This document shows, in pieces, positions 6,956-13,848 of a stretch of DNA of 23,939 nt. The translations under genes were made by a program, and so were the position numbers. Every line of letters starts with the position of its first letter. Position 1 is the stretch's first letter. The DNA comes from Microbacteriaceae bacterium (GTDB taxonomy: Bacteria > Actinomycetota > Actinomycetes > Actinomycetales > Microbacteriaceae), in assembly GCA_947455385.1 (NCBI GenBank), contig CANGNR010000007.1, positions 1 through 23,939 on the forward strand, given 5' to 3'. Below the pieces are notes generated by a model, which was given only the letters and a program-made list of their open reading frames with translations, ran no database searches and was not told the origin of the DNA.

Positions 6956-7689
6956 TGGCCGAAGAAAAGAAGCCAGCCGCCGCTAAGGCTGCTGCTCCAA
7001 AGGCTGCTGCTAAGCCAGCCGCTGAGAAGAAGCCTGCCGCTGCTAAGGCAGCTGCGCCAAAGGCCGGCGCTGCAAAGCCGGCTGCCGCCAAGGCTCCAGC
7101 TGCTGCCAAGGCTGCCGCTCCTAAGGCTGCTGCAAAGCCAGCCGCAGAGAAGGCTCCGGCCGCCGAGAAGCCAGCCGCCAAGGCTGCTGCTCCAAAGGCT
7201 GCTGCCCCAAAGGCCGCTGCTAAGCCAGCTGCCGAGGCTGCCGAGAAGGTTCAGGTTCTGAAGCTTCACCACCTGCGTCCTGCTCCAGGCTCGAAGAAAG
7301 ACCGCACTCGTGTTGGTCGTGGTGAGGGCTCGAAGGGTAAGACCTCGGGTCGCGGTACCAAGGGTACTAAGGCTCGCTACCAGGTTCGCCCTGGCTTTGA
7401 GGGTGGTGGCGTTCGACTCGTCATGCGCACCCCAAAGCTTCGCGGCTTCAAGAACCCATTCCGTGTTGAGTACCAGGTAGTCAACGTTGAGAAGCTCGTC
7501 GAGCTCTACCCGAATGGCGGAAACGTCACCGTGGCAGATCTCGTCGCGAAGGGCGCCGTTCGCAAGAACGAGCTCGTCAAGGTTCTCGGCAACGGCGACA
7601 TCTCGGTTAAACTGAACGTCAGTGTCGACAAGGTCTCGCGCTCTGCCGCAGAGAAGATTGTCGCTGCTGGTGGTTCGGTGACCGAGTAG
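6955..7689 (+). CDS. rplO: 50S ribosomal protein L15 with long Ala/Lys/Pro repeat N-terminus
   Basis: L15 is a late-assembly 23S-binding protein. The conserved domain starts around residue 98 with VLKLHHLRPAPGSKKDRTRVGRG and runs through GSKGKTSGRGTKGTKARYQV, GFEGGGVRLVMRTPKLRGF and ADLVAKGAVRKNELVKVLG. The protein is 244 residues, against about 145-150 in most bacteria. The first about 97 residues are almost only Ala, Lys, Pro and Glu in PKAAAKPAAEKKPAAAK-type repeats, resembling histone H1 tails. The ATG at 6955 shares a base with the rpmD stop and fits coupled translation. No later start with a clear ribosome site precedes the core, so the tail is probably real. It is likely disordered and positively charged, perhaps binding RNA; this is inference. 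Confidence 0.95.
   Translation: MAEEKKPAAAKAAAPKAAAKPAAEKKPAAAKAAAPKAGAAKPAAAKAPAAAKAAAPKAAAKPAAEKAPAAEKPAAKAAAPKAAAPKAAAKPAAEAAEKVQVLKLHHLRPAPGSKKDRTRVGRGEGSKGKTSGRGTKGTKARYQVRPGFEGGGVRLVMRTPKLRGFKNPFRVEYQVVNVEKLVELYPNGGNVTVADLVAKGAVRKNELVKVLGNGDISVKLNVSVDKVSRSAAEKIVAAGGSVTE
6967..7240 (+). repeat. Low-complexity direct repeats inside rplO
   Basis: The DNA encoding the L15 tail is made of imperfect repeats of short AAG-GCT-GCT-type codon blocks. The stretch 6985-7010 recurs exactly, base for base (26 bases), at 7180-7205, and shorter copies lie between. Such arrays can change in copy number by slippage or unequal recombination. The repeats are in frame with the gene, so length change in multiples of three would only lengthen or shorten the tail. 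Confidence 0.85.
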
Positions 7690-7732
7690 TCATCGACTGC
7701 ACCGCTTAGTACCAAACCGCCAGGAGGCATAA

Positions 7733-9049
7733 GTGTTCAGCGCTATCTTGCGCGCATTCCGTACCCCGGACCTGCGCAACAAGCTCGGATTCACCCTCGC
7801 GATCGTCGCCCTGTTCCGCCTGGGTTCGTTCATTCCTGCTCCGTTCGTTAACTACGTCAACGTTCAGCAGTGTTTGTCGAAGACCCAGCAGACAAGCGGC
7901 CTCTACGAGCTCGTGAACCTGTTCAGCGGTGGTGCACTGCTTCAGATTTCGGTGTTCGCACTCGGAATCATGCCTTACATCACCTCGTCGATCATCACGC
8001 AGCTTCTGCGCGTGGTGATTCCGAGGTTTGAGACCCTTCACAAAGAAGGCGCTGCCGGCCAGGCCAAGCTCACTCAGTACACTCGTTATCTGACCATCGC
8101 ACTTGGCGTGCTGCAGTCGACGACTCTGATCGCCGTTGCTCGCCAGGGTGCGCTGTTCGGTTCGAGCTGTACCCTGCCAATCCTGACCAAGACCGACCCA
8201 CTGAACATCGCAATCATGGTTATCACCATGACCGCGGGAACCGGTTTGATCATGTGGCTCGGCGAGCTCATCACCGAGCGCGGCATCGGAAACGGTATGT
8301 CGCTGCTGATCTTCTCGTCGATCGCATCGCGCTTCCCAGCATCGCTCGGCCAGGTTGCAACCAACAAGGGCATCGAGACCCTGCTTGGCGTTCTCGCCAT
8401 CGGCGTTCTCATCGTCGCACTGGTCATCCTCGTTGAGCAGTCGCAGCGTCGCATCCCAGTTCAATACGCCAAGCGCGTTGTTGGTCGTCGCACATACGGC
8501 GGTCAGGCCACCTACATTCCCATCAAGGTCAACATGGCCGGCGTCGTGCCAGTCATCTTTGCCTCGAGCCTGCTTTACTTGCCTGCCCTGATTGCCCAGT
8601 TCAACCAGCCAGACAAGAAGACCGGCCAGGTTGCACCGTGGGTCAGCTGGATCTCGAACTACCTCACCAAGGGTGACCACCCGCTATACATGGCGCTTTA
8701 CTTCGCCCTGATCGTTGGATTCACCTACTTCTACGTCGCCATCACCTTCAACCCTGAAGAGGTCAGCGACAACATGAAGCAGTACGGCGGATTCATTCCG
8801 GGTATTCGTGCCGGTCGCCCGACCACCGAGTTCTTGTCGTTCGTGCTCAGCCGCATCACGCTGCCGGGTTCGATATACCTCGGTCTCGTGGCTCTGATTC
8901 CGCTAGTTTCGTTCTCGCTGATTGGCGCAAACCAGAACTTCCCGTTCGGTGGAACCTCGATCCTCATCATCGTTGGTGTTGGTCTTGAGACCGTCAAGCA
9001 GATCAACGCCCAGATGCAGCAGCGCAACTACGAAGGCCTTCTGAAGTGA
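7733..9049 (+). CDS. secY: Protein translocase subunit SecY
   Basis: SecY is the channel subunit of the SecYEG translocon in the cytoplasmic membrane. The 438-residue product has the usual length and about ten hydrophobic segments. It begins MFSAILRAFRTPDLRNKLGFTL, and has the plug-region SGGALLQISVFALGIMPYI, the GNGMSLLIF segment and the cytoplasmic loops VQYAKRVVGRRTYGGQATYIP and FNPEEVSDNMKQYGGFIPGIRAGRPT, which contact SecA and the ribosome. The GTG at 7733 is supported by AGGAGG (7722-7727), five bases upstream. It is last in the spc cluster and overlaps adk by four bases. Confidence 0.98.
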   Translation: MFSAILRAFRTPDLRNKLGFTLAIVALFRLGSFIPAPFVNYVNVQQCLSKTQQTSGLYELVNLFSGGALLQISVFALGIMPYITSSIITQLLRVVIPRFETLHKEGAAGQAKLTQYTRYLTIALGVLQSTTLIAVARQGALFGSSCTLPILTKTDPLNIAIMVITMTAGTGLIMWLGELITERGIGNGMSLLIFSSIASRFPASLGQVATNKGIETLLGVLAIGVLIVALVILVEQSQRRIPVQYAKRVVGRRTYGGQATYIPIKVNMAGVVPVIFASSLLYLPALIAQFNQPDKKTGQVAPWVSWISNYLTKGDHPLYMALYFALIVGFTYFYVAITFNPEEVSDNMKQYGGFIPGIRAGRPTTEFLSFVLSRITLPGSIYLGLVALIPLVSFSLIGANQNFPFGGTSILIIVGVGLETVKQINAQMQQRNYEGLLK

Positions 9050-9633
9050 CCCGCCTTCTCTTGATCGGCCCACCAGGTGCCGGCAAGGGAACCCAGGCAG
9101 AGCGCCTATCGGCCGCCTTTGGCATTCCCGCTATCTCGACAGGTGACATCTTTCGCTTCAACGTGAAGAACGAAACCGAGCTCGGCAAGCTTGCCAAGTC
9201 GTTCATGGACCGCGGCGAGTATGTTCCCGACTCGGTCACCAACGACCTGGTGCGCGACCGCCTCTCGCATGATGACGCCAAGCAGGGCTTTCTCTTGGAT
9301 GGCTACCCACGCACCGCCGACCAGGTGGCCGAACTGGATGACATCCTTGGCGCAGCCGGCACCTCGCTGGACGCAGTCGTCCTGATCACCGCAGACACCG
9401 ACGAGGTGGTTCGCCGCTTGCTCGACCGCGCCGTTAAGCAGGGTCGCGCCGACGACACCGAAGACGTGATTCGTCACCGCCTCGCTGTTTATGAAGAGCA
9501 GACCGAGCCGCTAGTTGCCGACTACTCGAGCCGCAACCTCGTGGTTGCCATCGATGGCCTCGGCGCGATCGAAGAGGTCACCGACCGCATTCTTGCCGCG
9601 CTCGCAGAACGCAATGTCTCGCCACGAGTTTGA
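9046..9633 (+). CDS. adk: Adenylate kinase, short form
   Basis: Adenylate kinase interconverts AMP + ATP and 2 ADP in the cytoplasm. The P-loop GPPGAGKGT is at residues 8-16, the AMP-binding TGDIFR follows at about residues 31-36, and GFLLDGYPRT at about residues 82-91. RLLDRAVKQGRADDTEDVIRHRL replaces the LID, which is only a short loop. There are no zinc-binding cysteines, so this is the 190-residue short form common in actinobacteria. The start GTG at 9046 overlaps the secY stop (GTGA). The secY-adk-map order is widespread. Confidence 0.97.
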   Translation: MTRLLLIGPPGAGKGTQAERLSAAFGIPAISTGDIFRFNVKNETELGKLAKSFMDRGEYVPDSVTNDLVRDRLSHDDAKQGFLLDGYPRTADQVAELDDILGAAGTSLDAVVLITADTDEVVRRLLDRAVKQGRADDTEDVIRHRLAVYEEQTEPLVADYSSRNLVVAIDGLGAIEEVTDRILAALAERNVSPRV

Positions 9634-10450
9634 GCTAAAGACCAACGACCAGATCGTTGAGATGCGCAAGGCCGGGCTGATGACGGCCGCGGGGCTCGCC
9701 GCAGTTCGCGCAGCCATTCGCCCAGGCGTCTCAACCCTCGAACTCGACGCGGCTGCCGAAGCGGCGATTGTCGCGGCAGGCGGCCACAGCAACTTCAAGC
9801 TCGTGCCGGGCTACCACCACACCACCTGCATCAGCATCAATGACGAGGTGGTGCACGGCATTCCGAGCGCCGACCGCTTTCTGGCCGCTGGCGACATCGT
9901 CTCGATTGACTGCGGTGCCGAAACTCCATCCGGGTGGAACGGCGACAGCGCCATAACCGTGGTTGTGCCCGGTGGCACCGACCTGGCCGTCAACAAACGT
10001 CGCGAAAAACTAGCCAAGGATGGCGAGAACTCGCTCTGGGCCGGAATCGCCGCCCTAGCCTCGGCCCGCTACCTCAACGACGTCGGCATCGCGGTCGAAA
10101 AGTCGATCTACGGGGCAGGCAACTACGGCATTCTCGAGGACTACATCGGGCACGGCGTTGGCCGATCGATGCACGAAGACCCACCGGTCTTCAACTACAA
10201 GACCAAGCACACCGGGCCGGCCGTCTCGCCTGGCCTGGTTATCGCAATTGAGCCGATGTTTACCGCGGGCGGCCGAAAGGTCAAGATTTTGGCCGACGGA
10301 TGGACCGTCTCGAGCAAAGACGGCTCGGATGCGGTGCACTGGGAACACACGGTCGCGGTGCACGATCGCGGCATCTGGGTGCTCACCGAGCCAGACGGGG
10401 GAGTCGAAAAGCTCGCCCGCTTTGGCGTCAAGCCGGTGGCCCTGGATTAA
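9614..10450 (+). CDS. map: Methionine aminopeptidase, type I
   Basis: MetAP removes the initiator methionine from new proteins. The ATG at 9614 gives 278 residues beginning MSRHEFELKTNDQIVEMRKAG, the usual N-terminal helix, and overlaps the end of adk by 20 bases. An upstream in-frame ATG at 9515 would only add sequence lying in adk and is rejected. The metal ligands are visible: Asp in VSIDCGAE, Asp in NGDSAITVV, His in GHGVGRSMHEDP, Glu in AIEPMF and Glu in HWEHTVAV. The substrate-contacting His is in GYHHTTCISINDEVVHGIP. It shows no typical Shine-Dalgarno and is probably translated by coupling with adk. Confidence 0.94.
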   Translation: MSRHEFELKTNDQIVEMRKAGLMTAAGLAAVRAAIRPGVSTLELDAAAEAAIVAAGGHSNFKLVPGYHHTTCISINDEVVHGIPSADRFLAAGDIVSIDCGAETPSGWNGDSAITVVVPGGTDLAVNKRREKLAKDGENSLWAGIAALASARYLNDVGIAVEKSIYGAGNYGILEDYIGHGVGRSMHEDPPVFNYKTKHTGPAVSPGLVIAIEPMFTAGGRKVKILADGWTVSSKDGSDAVHWEHTVAVHDRGIWVLTEPDGGVEKLARFGVKPVALD

Positions 10451-10451
10451 C

Positions 10452-10481
10452 TTGTTTTCTGCCCAGCCCAAAGGGTAGGAT
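10452..10481 (+). promoter_or_regulatory. Candidate sigma-70-type promoter for infA
   Basis: TTGTTT (10452-10457) is separated by 18 bases from TAGGAT (10476-10481), a typical actinobacterial -10 hexamer. It begins just after the map stop codon. Transcription would start around 10487, leaving a leader of about 90 bases before infA. It is recognised by pattern only. Confidence 0.5.
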
Positions 10482-10499
10482 TGAGAGTCGGTGTTTCTA

Positions 10500-10536
10500 C
10501 ACGCAATCCCATTCGCGAGTTTGGGTTTTTCGCGTG
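10500..10536 (+). promoter_or_regulatory. Imperfect hairpin in the infA leader
   Basis: CACGC (10500-10504) pairs with GCGTG (10532-10536), and an inner CCCA (10508-10511) pairs with TGGG (10522-10525), with mispaired bases between and a T-run inside the 3' arm. CGCGA (10514-10518) with TCGCG (10530-10534) is an alternative pairing. It would fold in the mRNA from the promoter just upstream. Its role, such as attenuation or mRNA stability, is unknown. Confidence 0.35.
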
Positions 10537-10577
10537 CGGTTTTCGCGCCGAACAAGTGTTAGCAGATAAGTGAGGCT

Positions 10578-10799
10578 ATGGCCAACAAAGACGGTGTCAT
10601 CGAGATTGAGGGCACAGTAGTTGAGGCTCTCCCGAACGCCATGTTCCGGGTAGAGCTGACCAATGGTCACAAGGTCTTGGCTCACATTTCGGGCAAGATG
10701 CGTCAGCACTACATCCGTATCCTCCCAGAGGACCGCGTGATCGTGGAGCTGAGCACCTACGACCTGACTCGTGGCCGCATCATCTATCGCTACAAATAA
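10578..10799 (+). CDS. infA: Translation initiation factor IF-1
   Basis: IF-1 binds the A-site of the 30S subunit during initiation and strengthens IF-2 and IF-3 action. The 73-residue OB-fold protein is full length, with KDGVIEIEGTVVEALPNAMF, VELTNGHKVLAHISGKMR and RGRIIYRYK, all near-invariant. The ATG is preceded by GTGAGG (10570-10575), very close to the start. It heads an infA-rpmJ-rpsM-rpsK-rpoA-rplQ cluster, the normal actinobacterial alpha operon layout. Confidence 0.98.
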   Translation: MANKDGVIEIEGTVVEALPNAMFRVELTNGHKVLAHISGKMRQHYIRILPEDRVIVELSTYDLTRGRIIYRYK

Positions 10800-10874
10800 A
10801 GATTTGGTGGTTTCATCCAACCGGATGCGGCCATCGCCCAACGGCTAGAGATAGCCCCGACAGAAGTAAGAGAC
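10800..10874 (+). promoter_or_regulatory. infA-rpmJ spacer with two small hairpins
   Basis: CATCC (10814-10818) pairs with GGATG (10823-10827) around AACC, and GGCTA (10843-10847) pairs with TAGCC (10852-10856) around a GAGA tetraloop of the stable GNRA class. No promoter boxes or T-run are seen. The stems are short, and their role is unknown. Confidence 0.35.
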
Positions 10875-10988
10875 ATGAAGGTTAACCCAAGCGTCAAGAA
10901 GATTTGCGACAAGTGCAAGGTCATCCGTCGCCACGGTCGCGTCATGGTCATCTGCGAGAACCCACGCCACAAGCAGCGCCAGGGCTAA
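10875..10988 (+). CDS. rpmJ: 50S ribosomal protein L36
   Basis: L36 is the smallest large-subunit protein and binds 23S rRNA with a zinc ribbon. The ATG at 10875 opens 37 codons starting MKVNPSVKKICDKCKVIRRH and ending PRHKQRQG, an exact match to the family in length. The four zinc ligands of the C+ type are all kept: Cys11, Cys14, Cys27 and His32. That means this copy depends on zinc, unlike the paralogous C- form some actinobacteria use when zinc is short. It sits between infA and rpsM as usual. Confidence 0.98.
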   Translation: MKVNPSVKKICDKCKVIRRHGRVMVICENPRHKQRQG

Positions 10989-10997
10989 GACTTTGCC

Positions 10998-11109
10998 CGA
11001 CCGCGAGGTCGAGCAGATGAGCACCACCAGCACCAAACACAACTAAATACACCAAGGCACCACAACGTAAAGTCGCGAGACTTCACGGCACCTCCCGAGA
11101 AGGCGGGAG
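10998..11109 (+). promoter_or_regulatory. rpsM leader: three tandem hairpins
   Basis: The 173-base gap between rpmJ and rpsM contains three stems. CGACC-GCGA-GGTCG lies at 10998-11011. A nine-base stem with one A-C mismatch lies at 11066-11087, closed by the same GCGA tetraloop. CTCCCG-AGAAGG-CGGGAG lies at 11092-11109. None is followed by a T-run, so they are not classic terminators. No convincing promoter was seen here. They may be an autoregulatory target of a ribosomal protein or RNA processing sites; this is inferred from position only. Confidence 0.45.
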
Positions 11110-11161
11110 CCCCGAGTGGGATGTGATGCTGCAGACCTTCTAAAAACAAGGAGAAATCCAC

Positions 11162-11542
11162 ATGGCACGTGTTGCCGGAGCCGATATTCCAGACGCCAAG
11201 CGCGTCGAAATCGCACTTACCTATGTTTACGGCATTGGCCGTACCCGCTCGGTTCAGATCTTGGCCGAGACCGGTGTTGACAAGAACATCCGCGTCAAGG
11301 ACCTAACCGACGAGCAACTCGTCGCAATCCGTGACTTCATCGAAGGCAACTACAAGGTTGAGGGTGACCTCCGCCGTGACGTAGCAGCAGACATTCGCCG
11401 CAAGGTCGAAATTGGCTCCTACGAAGGTATTCGCCACCGCAAGGGCCTGCCAGTTCGTGGCCAGCGCACCAAGACCAACGCTCGCACCCGCAAGGGCCCG
11501 AAGCGCACCGTTGCAGGCAAGAAGAAGGCGGCACGCAAGTAG
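11162..11542 (+). CDS. rpsM: 30S ribosomal protein S13
   Basis: S13 is in the 30S head, contacts the P-site tRNA and makes bridges with L5. The 126-residue protein starts MARVAGADIPDAKRVEIALTYVYGIG, with the helix-hairpin-helix segment GIGRTRSVQILAETGVD, the EGDLRRDVAADIRRKVEIGSY block and the basic tail RGLPVRGQRTKTNARTRKGP-like (here KGLPVRGQRTKTNARTRKG). It has a clear AAGGAG site (11149-11154) eight bases before the ATG at 11162. It lies behind a structured leader. Confidence 0.98.
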   Translation: MARVAGADIPDAKRVEIALTYVYGIGRTRSVQILAETGVDKNIRVKDLTDEQLVAIRDFIEGNYKVEGDLRRDVAADIRRKVEIGSYEGIRHRKGLPVRGQRTKTNARTRKGPKRTVAGKKKAARK

Positions 11543-11585
11543 CCCCCGGCTCTCGCGTTAGCCTCATAGGAATTTAGGAGAACTC

Positions 11586-11996
11586 ATGGCAGCACCTAAG
11601 GCAAAGGCCGGCACCGCCGCCCGCAAGCCACGCCGCAAAGAAAAGAAGAACGTAGTCGTCGGTCAGGCTCACATCAAGAGCACCTTCAACAACACCATCG
11701 TTTCGATCACCGACGCCACCGGCGCCGTTATCTCGTGGTCTTCGTCTGGTGATGTTGGCTTCAAGGGTTCGCGCAAGTCGACACCTTACGCAGCTCAGAT
11801 GGCAGCCGAGGCTGCAGCCCGCAAGGCTCAGGAGCACGGCCTCAAGAAGGTTGACGTGTTCGTCAAGGGTCCAGGTTCGGGCCGCGAGACCGCCATCCGT
11901 TCGCTTCAGGCCGCAGGCCTCGAGGTTGGTTCAATCTCGGATGTCACGCCACAGGCACACAACGGCGTTCGTCCGCCAAAGCGTCGCCGCGTCTAA
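11586..11996 (+). CDS. rpsK: 30S ribosomal protein S11
   Basis: S11 sits on the 30S platform near the E-site. The 136-residue product has a Lys/Ala-rich N-terminal 20 residues, then VVVGQAHIKSTFNNTIVSITD, the KGSRKSTPYAAQMAAE segment, VKGPGSGRETAIRSLQAAG and the ending HNGVRPPKRRRV, which is diagnostic. A TTTAGGAG site (11573-11580) precedes the ATG. In many bacteria rpsD follows; here the next gene is rpoA, after 124 bases. Confidence 0.98.
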   Translation: MAAPKAKAGTAARKPRRKEKKNVVVGQAHIKSTFNNTIVSITDATGAVISWSSSGDVGFKGSRKSTPYAAQMAAEAAARKAQEHGLKKVDVFVKGPGSGRETAIRSLQAAGLEVGSISDVTPQAHNGVRPPKRRRV

Positions 11997-12120
11997 CGCA
12001 TCCGCGTTTTCGCCCAGCTTCACTTTCACAACTTAATCGCAGCTAAGTCGCGCAGTGGCCACTGTGTGACAACCAACAAGTGAGCATCAAATAGCGGATG
12101 CTCTGCTGAAAGGAAACAAA
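11997..12120 (+). promoter_or_regulatory. rpsK-rpoA leader with competing pairings
   Basis: GAGCATC (12082-12088) and GATGCTC (12097-12103) form a perfect seven-base stem with an eight-base loop just before the rpoA ribosome site (GAAAGGA, 12108-12114). GCATCCGC at 11998-12005 is exactly complementary to GCGGATGC (12094-12101), overlapping the right arm, so the two pairings exclude each other. A 12-base palindrome CAGTGGCCACTG lies between at 12053-12064. This resembles a switchable leader but could be chance. No clear promoter is seen. Confidence 0.4.
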
Positions 12121-13128
12121 GTGCTAATTGCACAGCGCCCAACCCTGAACGAAGAAAAACTCGACGCGAACCGTTCGCGTTTCACCCTTGAGCCACTGGA
12201 GCCAGGCTTCGGTTACACCCTCGGCAACTCGCTCCGCCGCACCCTGCTCTCGTCGATTCCTGGCGCAGCAGTCACCAGCATCAAGATCGCTGGCGTACTT
12301 CACGAATTCAGCACCATCGAAGGCGTAAAAGAAGACGTCACCGAGATCATCCTGAACCTCAAGGAGCTTGTTGTTTCGAGCGAGCTCGACGAGCCAGTAG
12401 TTGCAACCGTCAAGAAGTCGACCGCCGGTGAAGTCACCGCCGCCGACATCCAGGTTCCTGCCGGTGTCGAGATTCACAACCCAGAGCTGGTCATCGCGAC
12501 CATCAACGCCAAGGGTAAGTTCGAGGTCGAGCTAGTCATCGAGCGTGGCCGCGGCTACGTTCAGGCTTCGCAGAACCGCAACCCAGACGCCGAGGTCGGC
12601 ATCATCCCGGTTGACTCGATCTACTCGCCAGTTCTCAAGGTGGCCTACCGCGTCGAGGCAACTCGTGCCGGTGAGTTCACCAACTTCGACAAGCTCGTCG
12701 TTGACGTCGAGACCAAGCCTTCGATCAGCCCAACCGATGCAGTCGCATCGGCAGGTAGCACCCTCGTTGAGTTGTTCGGCCTTGCTAAGGCTCTGAACGA
12801 CAAGGCAGAGGGTATCGAGCTCGGAGCCGCTCCTGTTGAGGCCGGTCTTAGCGCCGAACTCGCAATGCCAATCGAAGACCTTGACCTCACCGTGCGTTCG
12901 TACAACTGCCTAAAGCGTGAGGGCATCAACACCGTTAGCGAACTCATCGCACTGAGCGAAGACCAGCTGATGAACATCCGCAACTTCGGCAGCAAGTCTG
13001 TTGACGAGGTTCGCGACAAGCTTGCATCGATGGGCCTCAAGTTCAAAGATGCCATGCCAGGTTTCGAGGCCGCGTACTTCAACGCAGGCACCGACTTTGG
13101 TGGTTCGTTCGACGAGGACCAGGCCTAA
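12121..13128 (+). CDS. rpoA: DNA-directed RNA polymerase subunit alpha
   Basis: The alpha subunit nucleates RNA polymerase assembly and contacts upstream promoter DNA and activators. From the GTG at 12121 the product has 335 residues. The N-terminal domain (about 1-230) shows FTLEPLEPGFGYTLGNSLRRTLLSSIPGAAVTSI, quoted in part as GYTLGNSLRRTLLSS, and the GVKEDVTEIILNLKEL segment. A linker precedes the C-terminal domain (about 255-315) with RSYNCLKREGINTVSEL and the helix-hairpin-helix IRNFGSKSVDEVRDKL. The acidic end is usual. GAAAGGA precedes the start by six bases. Confidence 0.98.
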   Translation: MLIAQRPTLNEEKLDANRSRFTLEPLEPGFGYTLGNSLRRTLLSSIPGAAVTSIKIAGVLHEFSTIEGVKEDVTEIILNLKELVVSSELDEPVVATVKKSTAGEVTAADIQVPAGVEIHNPELVIATINAKGKFEVELVIERGRGYVQASQNRNPDAEVGIIPVDSIYSPVLKVAYRVEATRAGEFTNFDKLVVDVETKPSISPTDAVASAGSTLVELFGLAKALNDKAEGIELGAAPVEAGLSAELAMPIEDLDLTVRSYNCLKREGINTVSELIALSEDQLMNIRNFGSKSVDEVRDKLASMGLKFKDAMPGFEAAYFNAGTDFGGSFDEDQA

Positions 13129-13167
13129 ACCGGCCGGCTACTCGAAAGCTATAGAGGAGAAACATAA

Positions 13168-13782
13168 ATGCCTACCCCAACTAAGGGTCCACGTCTAGGT
13201 GGCGGTCCAGCACACGAGCGTCTGCTGCTGAACAACCTAGCAACCTCGCTGTTCACCCACAAGCGCATCGTCACGACCGAGACCAAGGCCAAGCGCCTTC
13301 GTCCGATCGCCGAGCGCCTTGTGACCTTTGCAAAGCGCGGAGACCTGCACGCACGTCGTCGCGTTCTGCAGCAGATCACCGACAAGTCGGTCGTTCACGA
13401 GCTGTTCGCCGTGATTGCACCTCAGGTCGCAGAGCGTGCCGGCGGCTACACCCGCATCACCAAGCTCGGCTTCCGCAAGGGTGACAACGCGCCAATGGCA
13501 GTCATCGAGCTCGTTCTCGAGCCAGTGAACGCCAAGCCAAGCAACAACAAGGCAAAGCTCACCAACTCGGTCAAGGCAACCGCCGCAGCCGCAGTTGAGG
13601 CCCCGGTTGAAGAGGCCGTCGAAGACGTAGTTGCCGAGGCAGTTGTCGAGACCGCAGCCGAGGTTGAGGTCGCCGCCGAGGCTCCAGCAGCAGAGGCCGT
13701 TGAGGCAGAGGCCGTAGCAGAAGAGACCGTCGCAGCAGCCGAAGAGGCAGCAGCAGACGAGGCTCCTGCCACCGAGGCCTAA
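13168..13782 (+). CDS. rplQ: 50S ribosomal protein L17 with acidic C-terminal tail
   Basis: L17 binds the 23S rRNA near the tunnel exit. Residues 1-118 are the conserved domain: MPTPTKGPRLGGGPAHERLLLNNLATSLF, given here by its GPAHERLLLNNLATSLF block, followed by RIVTTETKAKRLRPIAERL and the ending GDNAPMAVIELVL. Residues from about 125 to 204 are an Ala/Glu/Val-rich strongly acidic tail with no hydrophobic anchor, making it longer than the E. coli protein (127 residues). An AGAGGAG site precedes the ATG. It is last in the alpha operon and is followed at once by a strong hairpin. Confidence 0.97.
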   Translation: MPTPTKGPRLGGGPAHERLLLNNLATSLFTHKRIVTTETKAKRLRPIAERLVTFAKRGDLHARRRVLQQITDKSVVHELFAVIAPQVAERAGGYTRITKLGFRKGDNAPMAVIELVLEPVNAKPSNNKAKLTNSVKATAAAAVEAPVEEAVEDVVAEAVVETAAEVEVAAEAPAAEAVEAEAVAEETVAAAEEAAADEAPATEA

Positions 13783-13803
13783 GCCGCGTTCTAAAGAACT
13801 CTG

Positions 13804-13848
13804 ATGAATCAGCCCGTTGACCAGCAGGTCGACGGGCTGATTCGTTTT
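13804..13848 (+). terminator. Terminator-like hairpin overlapping the truA start codon
   Basis: The left arm AATCAGCCCGTTGACC (13807-13822) pairs with GGTCGACGGGCTGATT (13827-13842) around AGCA, 16 base pairs with one T-G wobble. The stem can continue with the ATG (13804-13806) pairing to CGT (13843-13845), again with a wobble, and TTT follows at 13846-13848. The upstream side is A-rich. It would work well as the intrinsic terminator of the rplQ operon. It also lies inside the first 13 codons of truA. Confidence 0.75.

Noticed and set aside
6967..7240. Repeat block as possible CRISPR or mobile element
   Set aside because: Repeats are in-frame codon blocks for an Ala/Lys/Pro tail, with no spacers or uniform unit length.
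7706..8680. 324-codon open frame on the - strand opposite secY
   Set aside because: It lies wholly over secY, has no recognisable domain and a composition typical of antisense of GC-rich coding DNA.
9515..9613. Upstream extension of the map frame
   Set aside because: These 33 codons lie in adk and do not resemble MetAP; ATG 9614 fits the family start.
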